Shown in pieces: positions 8,901 through 16,420 of a stretch of DNA of 23,627 nt. Below the pieces are notes generated by a model, which saw only the letters and a program-made list of their open reading frames with translations, was not told the origin of the DNA and did not search any database. A program made the translations under genes and the position numbers. This DNA comes from CAZLMW01 sp964560875 (GTDB lineage: Bacteria > Myxococcota_A > UBA9042): NCBI GenBank assembly GCA_964560875.1, contig CAZLMW010000119.1, forward strand, positions 1 through 23,627, given 5' to 3'. Position 1 is the stretch's first letter; each line of letters starts with the position of its first letter.

Positions 8901-11900
8901 CAAGACAGCGCGCATCGGCTATCCCTATGCCGTCGACGTGTTCGCCAACGGCACCGTCTACTGCTCGACCAACTACAGCAGCTACCGCCAGACCATCCGC
9001 AAAATCGTCGCCGGAAACGTCACCACGGTCGCAGGCGGCAGCCGCGGCTTCGCCGACGGCAAGGGGTCAGCGGCGCGCTTCTACTACATCTACGGCCTGA
9101 CCCACGATCCGCAGGGCAACATCTACGTCGCTGACCGCAGCAACCACCGCATTCGCAAGGTCGCACCCGACGGTACGGTGACCACGCTCGCCGGCACGGG
9201 TTCGTATGGATTCAAGGACGGCCCCGGCAAGTCCGCGCAGTTCTACTACCCCTATGACGTGCAGTGGGTCGCCGGCAAAGTCTACGTCGCCGACTCCAAC
9301 AACCACCGCATCCGCGCCATCGACGCGGCGGGCAATGTCTCGACCTTCGCTGGCGCCAAGCAATACGGCTACAAAGACGGCCCGGTCACCGGCGCGCTGT
9401 TCCGCTACCCGCGCGGCATCGACGTCGGCACCGGTGGCTCGCTCATCGTCACCGACACCGACAACCGCCGCGTGCGCCGCCTGCGCCCGCCGAAAGTGAC
9501 CTGCAACGATGGACGCTTCTGCACCGACGACGCGTGCGACGCCAAGACGGGGCTGTGCGTCTACAAGCCCAAGGCGCCCGGCTCCAACTGCACCGACAAC
9601 GACGCGTGCACCTCCAACGACAGGTGCTCGGCAGCGGGCTTCTGCACCGGTCAGACCACGATTTGCGACGACAACAACAACTGCACCATCGACTACTGCA
9701 ACACAAAGACCGGCGGCTGCGAGACCAAACCCGAAACCGGAATATGTGACGACGGCGACGAGTGCTCGGTCGGCGACGCATGCATCAAGGGCAAGTGCAT
9801 CGGCGGCGTGGGCCTCGTTTCCACGTACGCAGGCGGCACCTACGGGTTCGCGAACGGGCCCGCGAAATCGGCCAAGTTCGCGCGACCGCGTGGTCTCGAC
9901 GTCAACGCCAAGGGCGAGCTGGTCATCGGCGATTACTACAACCGGCGCGTTCGCAAGGTCGACGCCGCCGGCAACGTGACGACCATGGCCGGCAGCGGTT
10001 CATCCGGCTACACAGATGGTCCCGCTGCGTCCGCGCGCTTTGGTTACATGTACGACGTTGAATGGGGCGCGGGTGACACGGTCTTCGTCGCCGACTACTC
10101 GTACCGCGTTATCCGCATGGTCGACGGCGCCAAGAAGGTCGTGTCGACGCTCGCCGGCAGCTCCAGCAGTTCGTGTTTGCCCGGCAAGGGCAAGGCCGCC
10201 CGCGTCGGCTACCCGTATTCGCTCGCGTACACCAATGGCGCCCTCTACGTCGGGTCGGGTTGTTACCGAATCCTCAAGATCCAGATGGACGGCACGATGA
10301 CGTACTTCTCCGGGTCGGGCAGCTATGGCGACGCGGTCGGATCCGCCAACCAGGCCAAGTTCCGCCAGGTCTACGGGCTCGACGCTGACGCGGCCGGCAA
10401 TCTCTGGGTCGCGGACTACGGCAACCGCAAGATCAAGCGCGTGGCGCCCGATGGGTCCGTCCAGGCCATCGCGGGCAACTACAGCGGCTACTCGTCGGAG
10501 AAAGACGGCGTCGGCACAGCGGCGACGTTCTATTTCCCGTACGACATCGCGGTTGGGCCAAGCGGGGACGCCTTTGTGGCGACCTATTACGGCAATCGCA
10601 TCCGCAAAGTTCGCGCCGACGGAACGGTGACCACGATCGTCGGCAACAACGGCAAGACGGGCTCCAGCGGGGGTGGGTACCTCAACGGTCCCGCGATGAA
10701 CGCCCTGCTGAGGCGCCCCATTTCGCTCGCCGTCGCGTCAACCGGTCACATCTACATCTCGACCATGTACAAGACGGGCTACTCGGGCAATGGCGAGATT
10801 CGTGTGTACGAGGGTGGCCAACGGTCCTGCAACGACAACAACCCGTGCACCACCGACAAGTGCGACAAGGGGGCCGGCGGCTGCCAGAACGCGATCGTCA
10901 AGCCGGGCACCAAGTGCGACGACAACAACCTCTGCACCAAGTCCGATGAGTGCAGCGAAGTTGGCAAATGCGCCGGCGAAAAGCTCCCGTGCAGCGATGG
11001 CAACCAGTGCACCGACGATCCCTGCGATCCCGGCACCGGCAAGTGCACCAAGCCCATTGCGAATAACAAGGCGTGCAACGACGGCAACAACTGCACGCTC
11101 AACGAGGTGTGCGACGGCGGCGCCTGCAAGCACGGACCCGGTGTCGCGACCGTCTACGCCGGCACAGGTTCAGCCGGGCACAAGGACGGGCCGTCGAAGA
11201 TCTCCGACTTCAGCCAGCCGACCGGTATCGGGCAGGGACCGAAGGGCGACGTGTATGTCGCAGACTCCGGCAACCACCGAATTCGTCGCATCAGCGTGCT
11301 GGGGGCCGTGTCGACCATCGCAGGTGATGGCAAGTCCGGGTTCCTCGACGGAGCCGGCGTCAACGCGCGCTTCAACTTCCCCACCGGGGTCGCGGCACGG
11401 GCCAACGGGGACGTGCTGATCGCCGACGGCGGCAACCACAAGATGCGCCGTATCGGCAGCAAAAACATCGTGTCGAGCGTCGCTGGGGCGTCGCCTGGAT
11501 TCCTCGATGGACCCGGACCCGCAGCTCGCTTCAACCAGCCGGTGGATGTGGCCGTGGACGCGCACGGCATGGCTTACATCGCAGACCGAAACAACAACCG
11601 AGTTCGCCGCATGCTGCCCAGCGGATTCGTCCTGACACACGCAGGCTCGGGCGGCACCGGCGACAAGGACGGCGCTGTCAAGGATGCGCAAATCTACCGG
11701 CCAAACGGCGTCGCCATCGCAGCCAATGGTGCCCTCTTCGTGTCCGACGGTAGACACCGCATTCGCCGCATCTTCAAGGGCCTTGTGACCACGATCGCGG
11801 GTAGCGGCACGGCGGCGTTCAAGGACGGAAAAGGCGTGCAGGCATCCTTCTCGAGCCCCGCACACCTGGCGGTCGACGCCCAGGGCTTTGTCTACGTCGC

Positions 11901-14193
11901 GGACACGGGCAACCACCGCATCCGGATGGTGCGCGACGACGGCCTGGTCTCGACGATCGCCGGCAGCGTGAAGGGCTTCAAGGACGGCATTGGAAGCGCG
12001 GCCGGGTTCGATAGCCCGGTCGGGCTGCTGATCGACCACCTCGGCAACACCCTCATCGGCGGCAACGCGGATCACCGCATTCGCCAGATCGCCTCGCTTC
12101 GCCCGCCCTGCAACGACGGCAGCGCGTGCACGACCGACAGCTGCGATCCGGCTACCGGCAAGTGCGAGTACAAGAAGAACGCCGGCGCGACGTGCGACGA
12201 CGGAAGCGCTTGCACGCTGAAGGATTCCTGCAACCAGAAGGGCCAGTGCGTGGGCACGAAGCTCGACTGCGGCGGGGCCGGCAACAAGTGCGTGACCATG
12301 GAGTGCGACGCGGTGACGGGCAGCTGTCTGACCCGTTTCAACAGCGTCGCGTGTGACGACGGCAACCCCTGCACCGTGGGCGAACGCTGTTCATCGGGCG
12401 CCTGCATCGGCAAGGACGGTCTCGTCACGACCCTGGCTGGCAGCGATAAGAGCGGCTTCAGCGATGGCCAGGGACCGTACGCGCGGTTCTCGACGCTGTA
12501 CGACGTCGCGGTCGATTCGGCCGGCAACGCGTTCGTGGGCGACCGCAACTACCACCGCGTGCGCAAGATCACGCCGCTGGGCATCGTCTCGACGTATGCA
12601 GGCACCGGCTCGTACGGCTACACCGATGGGCCCAAAGCGTCTGCGCGGCTGAGCTACGTGACCGCTCCCGCTGTCGCGGCGAGCAACGACCTGTACGTCG
12701 TCAGTGACTACCACCGAATTCGCAAGGTCGACGCCAACAGTGGCGTGGTTTCGACGTTCGCCGGCAGCAACATCGGCGGTTTCGTCGACGCCAAGGGTAC
12801 CGACGCGCGGTTCAACCAACCCCAGGCCATGGCCATCGCCAAGTCTGGCGCCATCTATGTCGCGGACACCTACAACTATCGGGTGCGCATCGTGAAGCCC
12901 GACGGTTCGGTGTCCACGCTGGCCGGTGACGGCAAATCTGGATTCGCTGACGGACCTGGCGGAATCGCACGGTTCTCCCAGCCGCGCGACATCGCGCTCG
13001 ACACGACCGGAAATGTGTACGTCGCCGACTACCTGAACCGGCGCGTGCGCCGCGTGTCTCCCGGTGGTGTCGTGTCGACATTCGCTGGCTCGGGCGTCTA
13101 CGGTGACCAGGTTGGACCGGTCGCGTCCGCTCGGTTCGGCTGCCCGCAGGGCGTGGGCGTGGACAGCCTCGGCAACGTATTCGTTTCGGACGTGTGCACA
13201 CGCAAGCTCTCGCTCATCCGCAACGGCGTCGTTTCCCACCTCGCCGGTAGCGGCGCCAACTCCCACAGCGACGGATTCGGCAAGAACGCCGCGTTCCGTC
13301 AGCCGCGCGGCCTCGCCGTGACGTCGAACGGTCGCATCTTGGTGGCGGGCGACTACAGCGTCCGCTTGATCTCCAACAACGCCAAGCAGTGCGGCGACGG
13401 CAACCCGTGCACGGCCGACACCTGCGACGCCAAGACCGGCAAGTGCCAGCACAAGTCGATCGCCGATGGCACACCGTGCGCCAATACATCGTCTCCGTGC
13501 AGCGTCGGTGCGAGCTGCAAAGCCGGGGCCTGCCAGGGCGGCATCTCCAACGAGTGCAACGACAACAACGTCTGCACCATCGATCTGTGCGACAACCAGA
13601 CAGGCGCGTGCAACCACGTCGCCGACTCGCAGTGCATCCCGGTGCGACGCGTCTTCCTGACGTCCAAGCGGTATGCCGGAAGCCTCGGAGGTCTGGCCGG
13701 CGCGGACGCGATTTGCCAGCAGTTGGCGTCCAAGTCGTTGCTCGGTGGTTCGTGGAAAGCGTGGCTGAGCGACGCGCAGAAGTGGCCGGGTTCGCGATTC
13801 AACCAGGCGGCCGTGCCGTATCAGCGGCTCGACGGCAAGGTCGTGGCGAAGTCCTTCAACGACCTGAGCGATGGCGGGCTGGCGGCGCCGATCACGATCA
13901 CCGAGAAGCTGACGACCGCCAAATCCGCGGCCACCAACTGCGGCGAAAAGGGTATCAAGGTGTGGACCAATACCCGCGCTTCCGGCGCGCGATTCACCAC
14001 GTTCAGCCTGCAGATGTGCGACAACTGGACGAGCGCCAGCGGTTCGGGGCTCTACTACGGCGCTGTGGGTGACGCGAGCGCCACCGACAAGAAGTGGTCA
14101 CAGGCCTGCACCTACAACAAGTGCGACGCCAACAACGCCGCCCACCTGTACTGCGTCGAGCAGACGGACTGGCAGGTGCCGCCCAAGAAGTAG
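5992..14193 (+). CDS. Giant modular lipoprotein: Cys-rich array, four six-bladed NHL propellers, DUF1554-like C-terminus
   Basis: 2733 residues from the ATG at 5992, with GAGG 6 bases upstream. Order of modules: lipoprotein signal ending LLAIGC (Cys32); Thr/Asp/Gly-rich stalk to about residue 94; Cys-rich repeat array (118-773); a CTDC-type linker; then four NHL propellers at about 848-1167, 1275-1612, 1718-2039 and 2144-2466. These are separated by CTDC-type linkers of about 100 residues, and a last linker leads to a DUF1554-like domain (about 2551-2725). Each propeller contains six blades with the pattern VYVADxxNHRIRKV and the connector T-x-A-G-x-G-x2-G-x2-D-G-P-x3-A-R-F. No protease, kinase or membrane-spanning domain is seen. 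NHL propellers usually bind protein, RNA or sugar; with a lipid anchor and many disulfides an extracellular binding or adhesion role is likely. It appears monocistronic. Confidence 0.92.
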   Translation: MHCTVSLRGSRALSIAPLRWTIPLIVLLAIGCGDDTTDDGSGAAADTGTVTGDTGTTASDTGAGGTTDAGSTANDAGSGQHDTGSTSPDAAGGGCKTNSECAGDQHCKAGTCTKDVCSAADNSCVDLGKAKLCKADGSGFDETPCKSDEVCDAGACKKKICTPGATVCKDGGVATCGKRGVDFSDKVDCKKAEKCVGGVCVSDSCQDGDAKCADGAAFNCVKGGFEKTECNKPVGADLGEVCAVNAGKAACEKVVCDKGKLYCDGSKLLKCDAKGTKSIELKDCGKGNICASGKCVPDVCSAGKSQCVGNSVATCKADGKSWNISHCLPTEKCKEDKGAAKCESIACVPLENFCEGAVIHKCNGTGDGSVAATDCATLGKGCKAGKCVDKACKPGTKTCKIDGTAVLVCAADGSTKVPIPCGKGFVCKGGTCEAVVCNKGELSCKDNKAWGCNASGTGFKMLQDCGKDKLCFGGACLDPVCKPGTARCGKSGQREVCVNNGLNWQLSPCGGVLVCKTGACVNKVCTPKKVACSGENVVKCNDQGTANIVVTDCAKGGKTCLAGACVPKSCKAGATTCNGDKLAVCKPDGSGWASKTCPLGAICESGTCKPVVCTKGLDYCNKGRHFQCNGKGTAEKLVEDCDKAGKVCLKDKCVAKLCSAGQVKCQGGQVATCHTSGLSWTLQSCVPGKACHLGYCVPLVCSPATVACGGDKVQKCNNTGTGGTILEDCGKKGLFCIAGKCVKAKCQPGHRKCNGDKLSTCAANGTGYVDSVCADGNGCTTDSCSKGSCVFSKPNPCEDNEPCTKDSCDAKTGKCGHLPLTGKCDDGSKCTGDGACDGGKCVLSKTWLADHVAGSGSYGSTDGPVKSARFSSLRGAAEHQGIMYIADVYNYRIRRIAGGKVTTLAGSSSGYANGKGPLAKFRTPWDLAVASNGTLIVADSSNHRLRLVDSAGNVSDFAGSGSYGYTDGPAKTARIGYPYAVDVFANGTVYCSTNYSSYRQTIRKIVAGNVTTVAGGSRGFADGKGSAARFYYIYGLTHDPQGNIYVADRSNHRIRKVAPDGTVTTLAGTGSYGFKDGPGKSAQFYYPYDVQWVAGKVYVADSNNHRIRAIDAAGNVSTFAGAKQYGYKDGPVTGALFRYPRGIDVGTGGSLIVTDTDNRRVRRLRPPKVTCNDGRFCTDDACDAKTGLCVYKPKAPGSNCTDNDACTSNDRCSAAGFCTGQTTICDDNNNCTIDYCNTKTGGCETKPETGICDDGDECSVGDACIKGKCIGGVGLVSTYAGGTYGFANGPAKSAKFARPRGLDVNAKGELVIGDYYNRRVRKVDAAGNVTTMAGSGSSGYTDGPAASARFGYMYDVEWGAGDTVFVADYSYRVIRMVDGAKKVVSTLAGSSSSSCLPGKGKAARVGYPYSLAYTNGALYVGSGCYRILKIQMDGTMTYFSGSGSYGDAVGSANQAKFRQVYGLDADAAGNLWVADYGNRKIKRVAPDGSVQAIAGNYSGYSSEKDGVGTAATFYFPYDIAVGPSGDAFVATYYGNRIRKVRADGTVTTIVGNNGKTGSSGGGYLNGPAMNALLRRPISLAVASTGHIYISTMYKTGYSGNGEIRVYEGGQRSCNDNNPCTTDKCDKGAGGCQNAIVKPGTKCDDNNLCTKSDECSEVGKCAGEKLPCSDGNQCTDDPCDPGTGKCTKPIANNKACNDGNNCTLNEVCDGGACKHGPGVATVYAGTGSAGHKDGPSKISDFSQPTGIGQGPKGDVYVADSGNHRIRRISVLGAVSTIAGDGKSGFLDGAGVNARFNFPTGVAARANGDVLIADGGNHKMRRIGSKNIVSSVAGASPGFLDGPGPAARFNQPVDVAVDAHGMAYIADRNNNRVRRMLPSGFVLTHAGSGGTGDKDGAVKDAQIYRPNGVAIAANGALFVSDGRHRIRRIFKGLVTTIAGSGTAAFKDGKGVQASFSSPAHLAVDAQGFVYVADTGNHRIRMVRDDGLVSTIAGSVKGFKDGIGSAAGFDSPVGLLIDHLGNTLIGGNADHRIRQIASLRPPCNDGSACTTDSCDPATGKCEYKKNAGATCDDGSACTLKDSCNQKGQCVGTKLDCGGAGNKCVTMECDAVTGSCLTRFNSVACDDGNPCTVGERCSSGACIGKDGLVTTLAGSDKSGFSDGQGPYARFSTLYDVAVDSAGNAFVGDRNYHRVRKITPLGIVSTYAGTGSYGYTDGPKASARLSYVTAPAVAASNDLYVVSDYHRIRKVDANSGVVSTFAGSNIGGFVDAKGTDARFNQPQAMAIAKSGAIYVADTYNYRVRIVKPDGSVSTLAGDGKSGFADGPGGIARFSQPRDIALDTTGNVYVADYLNRRVRRVSPGGVVSTFAGSGVYGDQVGPVASARFGCPQGVGVDSLGNVFVSDVCTRKLSLIRNGVVSHLAGSGANSHSDGFGKNAAFRQPRGLAVTSNGRILVAGDYSVRLISNNAKQCGDGNPCTADTCDAKTGKCQHKSIADGTPCANTSSPCSVGASCKAGACQGGISNECNDNNVCTIDLCDNQTGACNHVADSQCIPVRRVFLTSKRYAGSLGGLAGADAICQQLASKSLLGGSWKAWLSDAQKWPGSRFNQAAVPYQRLDGKVVAKSFNDLSDGGLAAPITITEKLTTAKSAATNCGEKGIKVWTNTRASGARFTTFSLQMCDNWTSASGSGLYYGAVGDASATDKKWSQACTYNKCDANNAAHLYCVEQTDWQVPPKK
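6343..8310 (+). repeat. Cys-rich tandem repeat array in the giant lipoprotein (14 full units plus a partial one)
   Basis: Residues 118-773. Units of 43-51 residues follow C-x(n)-C-x(n)-C-x4-C-x2-G-x-C-x4-C. From residue 257 on, two unit types alternate. Type B has C-[DN]-x2-G-T and an Asp before the central Cys. Type A has C-x3-G, often a Trp, and no Asp before that Cys. This gives six B-A pairs of 88-91 residues, the last A being cut short where the CTDC segment begins. The first three units are irregular. Confidence 0.85.
8308..8520 (+). repeat. CTDC-type Cys-rich segment before propeller 1
   Basis: Residues 773-843. It contains C-x-D-G-N-x-C-T-T-D-S-C and C-T-K-D-S-C-D-A-K-T-G-K-C motifs, the pattern of the Dictyostelium-type CTDC repeat family (Pfam Dicty_CTDC by memory). 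It replaces the second half of the last A unit of the preceding array. Confidence 0.75.
8533..9501 (+). repeat. NHL propeller 1 (six blades)
   Basis: Blade signatures: IMYIADVYNYRIRRI, TLIVADSSNHRLRLV, a divergent Tyr/Ser-rich third blade, NIYVADRSNHRIRKV, KVYVADSNNHRIRAI and SLIVTDTDNRRVRRL. Six blades of about 52 residues would close one propeller. Confidence 0.85.
9502..9813 (+). repeat. CTDC-type linker between propellers 1 and 2
   Basis: Residues 1171-1274. Four CTDC-like motifs, including CNDGRFCTDDACDAKTGLC and CDDNNNCTIDYCNTKTGGC, give a likely disulfide-stiffened rod between two propellers. Confidence 0.75.
9814..10827 (+). repeat. NHL propeller 2 (six blades)
   Basis: Residues 1275-1612. 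Blades end in ELVIGDYYNRRVRKV, TVFVADYSYRVIRMV, ALYVGSGCYRILKI, NLWVADYGNRKIKRV, DAFVATYYGNRIRKV and a divergent last blade with a Gly-Tyr-Ser-Gly insertion. This is the longest of the four blocks. Confidence 0.82.
10828..11142 (+). repeat. CTDC-type linker between propellers 2 and 3
   Basis: Residues 1613-1717. Motifs include CNDNNPCTTDKC, CSDGNQCTDDPC and CNDGNNCTLNEVC. The layout matches the previous linker. Confidence 0.75.
11143..12108 (+). repeat. NHL propeller 3 (six blades, best conserved)
   Basis: Residues 1718-2039. Blades end in DVYVADSGNHRIRRI, DVLIADGGNHKMRRI, MAYIADRNNNRVRRM, ALFVSDGRHRIRRI, FVYVADTGNHRIRMV and NTLIGGNADHRIRQI, close to the canonical NHL pattern. Confidence 0.87.
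12109..12420 (+). repeat. CTDC-type linker between propellers 3 and 4
   Basis: Residues 2040-2143. Motifs include CNDGSACTTDSCDPATGKC and CDDGNPCTVGERC. The third motif (CGGAGNKCVTMEC) is divergent. Confidence 0.75.
12421..13389 (+). repeat. NHL propeller 4 (six blades)
   Basis: Residues 2144-2466. Blades end in NAFVGDRNYHRVRKI, DLYVVSDYHRIRKV, AIYVADTYNYRVRIV, NVYVADYLNRRVRRV, NVFVSDVCTRKLSLI and RILVAGDYSVRLI. The last two are the most divergent. Confidence 0.85.
13390..13641 (+). repeat. CTDC-type linker between propeller 4 and the terminal domain
   Basis: Residues 2467-2550. It holds CGDGNPCTADTCDAKTGKC and CNDNNVCTIDLC and is shorter (about 84 residues) than the three inter-propeller linkers. 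Confidence 0.72.
13642..14178 (+). other. DUF1554-like C-terminal domain of the giant lipoprotein
   Basis: Residues about 2551-2729. The opening VFLTSKRYAGSLGGLAGADA followed by I-C-Q-Q-L-A, then KAWLSD, the block with PYQRLDG, and the closing Cys/Trp-rich strands (CDNWTSASG, HLYCVEQTDW) resemble the DUF1554 family known from Leptospira surface proteins. The fold is thought to be lectin-like. Recognition is from memory of the family pattern, not a search. Confidence 0.7.
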
Positions 14194-14211
14194 TGGCTGC
14201 GTTGGCGCGGT

Positions 14212-14751
14212 TCAGTTGCCGCGGCGTGTGACGTCGTCGGCGGAGAACTGGACCGTCTCGTCCTCGAGCGATCCGGCGCCGAGATGCCCGTCTGCGACCT
14301 TGACCGTGTCCGACTTGTCGATCGCCCGGAACCCGCCCCACCGCTGCTTGATGCGATCGTCATATTGATCGGCGACGTGCATGACCGACCAGACCGACAA
14401 GCGCAGGTCGTCTTCGCTGCAGTTGGTTCCGAGAAGCGCGTGCTTGAACTCGACATCGCCGGCCCGCGTGATGCCAAAGGCGCCCATGTCGAACGTCGTG
14501 TTCTCGTGGAGCAGAAATTCCATCAGGTCGAAATCGAGGCGCGGCCGGCGAACAACGATCGAGCGAACAGTGACGAGGGCGTCGTCGCGCCACGCCGAAA
14601 CGAGCACATCGATCCGCGCGGTTCCGACATCTACGGAGAACTCGGAGCGCTCCATCGACGCTTCGCAGTTGTCTCCGAACAACGAAATCATCAGCCGCGC
14701 GACGTTCTTGTACGCGACTCGGTGCGCTTCGGTCAGAAAACGGGCGCCCAT
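14212..14751 (-). CDS. YbjN/TY-Chap-like small protein
   Basis: 179 residues from the ATG at 14751, which has GGAGG 4 bases upstream; the in-frame reading from 14796 adds 15 residues without a ribosome site. It is soluble, without signal or membrane segment. The central run DFDLMEFLLHENTTFDMGAF, the SVMHVADQYDDRI helix and the RWGG ending follow the pattern of YbjN and the TY-Chap families (type III secretion chaperone-like fold), which use Leu-rich helices packed on a sheet. Such proteins act as chaperones or regulators and the partner is unknown. It ends 18 bases from the giant lipoprotein in a tail-to-tail arrangement. It follows the cyclase gene on the same strand after a 118-base gap, so it may be co-expressed. 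Confidence 0.65.
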   Translation of the reverse strand: MGARFLTEAHRVAYKNVARLMISLFGDNCEASMERSEFSVDVGTARIDVLVSAWRDDALVTVRSIVVRRPRLDFDLMEFLLHENTTFDMGAFGITRAGDVEFKHALLGTNCSEDDLRLSVWSVMHVADQYDDRIKQRWGGFRAIDKSDTVKVADGHLGAGSLEDETVQFSADDVTRRGN

Positions 14752-14869
14752 GGTCCCTCCACGTCGATTGCCGCTCGCCAATGGTGAACCAACCAACGAT
14801 TCCCGTCAGTTCCAACGATCGCCAAGCGTTGAGCAGTCCATGCACATTCGGTTTGTCCGCCCTGCCCTG

Positions 14870-16375
14870 TCAAGCCGATTGCGGCTGCTCGGCCAGTCCG
14901 GAACGCACCGGACCGCTGTCTCCAATCGTGTAGACGTGCACGGGTTCCTTGCGCCCACGGACGTCGTGAGTGCCCATGTCGCGCAGTCGATCGTCACCGC
15001 CGAGGCGCGATGCTGTAGCGTCGGTCAGCAAGATCCAGGTCGACAGGCGCTTGTTGAGCTGTTCGACGCGCGCTGCTGTGTTGACGGTGTCGCCGATCAC
15101 CGCGTATTTGCTGCGTGTCTCGCTGCCCACGTTGCCGACGACGACCGTGCCTGAATGGATGCCGACGCGCATCCGGAACTCGTCGATTCCGAGCGCCTGC
15201 CAGGCCTCAGCCGTGCCATCGGCGTCGAATTCGCGGTTGAGAGCGTCGACCTCGTCGAGCATGGCGGTTGCAGCCCGAACAGCGCGTTGGGCGTGATCAG
15301 GTTGGGATAGCGGCGCCCCGAATACGGCAAGAATCGCGTCACCTTCGAACTCGATGATGGTGCCTCGTTCAACGTCGAGGTGCTTGCTCATGGCGCCGAA
15401 GTAGCGGTTGAGCAGCTCGATGATCTGCTGCGGATTCATCGCCTCGGACAGCGTCGAGTAGCCGCGGATGTCCGTGAACAGGATCGTGACCTCTCGGACC
15501 TCCCCGCCAAGCTCGAGTTGCGATGGTTCGTCGATGAGCTCTTGGACCACGTCGGGCGCGACGTAGCGGCCAAACATCGTCTTGAGGTTTTCGAACTGGG
15601 CTTGCTGGGCGCTGAGCAGCTGGCGCATGGAGCTCAGTTGGCGGCGGAGGTCGACGAGCTCGAACGCGCCGCGCTCGAAGATGCCCGCCTTGACGTTGTC
15701 GGGTGCGCGCCGCAGCTGCCACGTGATGTACAGCGCCATCGGAACCGCTACGGCGAATCCCGCTGTGAATTTGCTGGCGAAGTGCGCGTCGAGCTTGCCG
15801 ATACGACCGAGCAGCCCGGCGTAGAGCACGCCATCGGTCAGCATCGCGGCCACCATCGCCGCCGTCAGGGCGACCACAGTCGGCATCGTGCGCGCCCGGT
15901 TGAGCAGCCACTGGTAGACGATGACAGTGACCAGCGCTGCGCCGAGGATCGCGACGGTCGATACGAACGATGACTGCAGACCGATACGGGTCCACGGGCC
16001 GCGGGCGAATTGATCGATCCGCGCCGGGTCGCTGGCGATACGGAGCGAAAGCAGCGATTTGAGCAGGTTGACGAGGACCTTCACGGCGACAAACGCCAGG
16101 ACCATGCGACGCGCTTCCCGGGTGCCTTCTAGCGTGTACACCAGCGCGATGGTGCCGAGCATCAAGGGCAAATAACCGGCCGAGGCGTAGCGGACGTGTC
16201 CACCGCCGACGACCGGCACCGCGACCTGAAGCCGGGACCCGATGAGCGCAAAACCCATCAGCACGCCCACCGCCATGTAGATCGGCGCCAGACCGAGGCG
16301 ACCGCGGGCGGCATAAAGCAGCACCAGGATTGCGCTGAGCGCGGCGATCTCAAGGTGAAAGACGAGCAGTTCCAC
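14870..16375 (-). CDS. Membrane class III nucleotide cyclase with Glu in the purine-specificity position
   Basis: 501 residues from a GTG at 16375. Seven hydrophobic helices (about 2-22, 28-47, 65-82, 90-110, 134-158, 164-188, 200-221) are followed by a helical linker (about 240-268) and the usual FGRYVAPDVVQEL entry motif. The cyclase domain (about 290-485) has both metal Asps (Asp302 in ILFTDIRGYS, Asp346 in EFEGDAILAVFG) and the catalytic Asn432 and Arg436 in VNTAARVE, so it should be active. The position that is Lys in adenylate cyclases is Glu342, as in guanylate cyclases; the second specificity position is Ala425. It therefore may make cGMP or have loose specificity. It lies 45 bases downstream of the DUF218 gene on the same strand. 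The helices may sense a membrane or small-molecule signal. Confidence 0.88.
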   Translation of the reverse strand: MELLVFHLEIAALSAILVLLYAARGRLGLAPIYMAVGVLMGFALIGSRLQVAVPVVGGGHVRYASAGYLPLMLGTIALVYTLEGTREARRMVLAFVAVKVLVNLLKSLLSLRIASDPARIDQFARGPWTRIGLQSSFVSTVAILGAALVTVIVYQWLLNRARTMPTVVALTAAMVAAMLTDGVLYAGLLGRIGKLDAHFASKFTAGFAVAVPMALYITWQLRRAPDNVKAGIFERGAFELVDLRRQLSSMRQLLSAQQAQFENLKTMFGRYVAPDVVQELIDEPSQLELGGEVREVTILFTDIRGYSTLSEAMNPQQIIELLNRYFGAMSKHLDVERGTIIEFEGDAILAVFGAPLSQPDHAQRAVRAATAMLDEVDALNREFDADGTAEAWQALGIDEFRMRVGIHSGTVVVGNVGSETRSKYAVIGDTVNTAARVEQLNKRLSTWILLTDATASRLGGDDRLRDMGTHDVRGRKEPVHVYTIGDSGPVRSGLAEQPQSA

Positions 16376-16420
16376 GCGGCTACTCTATACGGATACGGGC
16401 ACGCGCGCCGCTGGGGTCTT

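Noticed and set aside
12391..13617. 408-codon minus-strand frame opposite propeller 4
   Set aside because: Shadow of the NHL and CTDC coding region with Arg/Ala/Val-rich composition and no known motif.
14206..14223. CGCGG/CCGCG hairpin between the giant lipoprotein and the YbjN-like gene
   Set aside because: Only five pairs, no T-run and partly inside the YbjN-like coding end; chance is likely.
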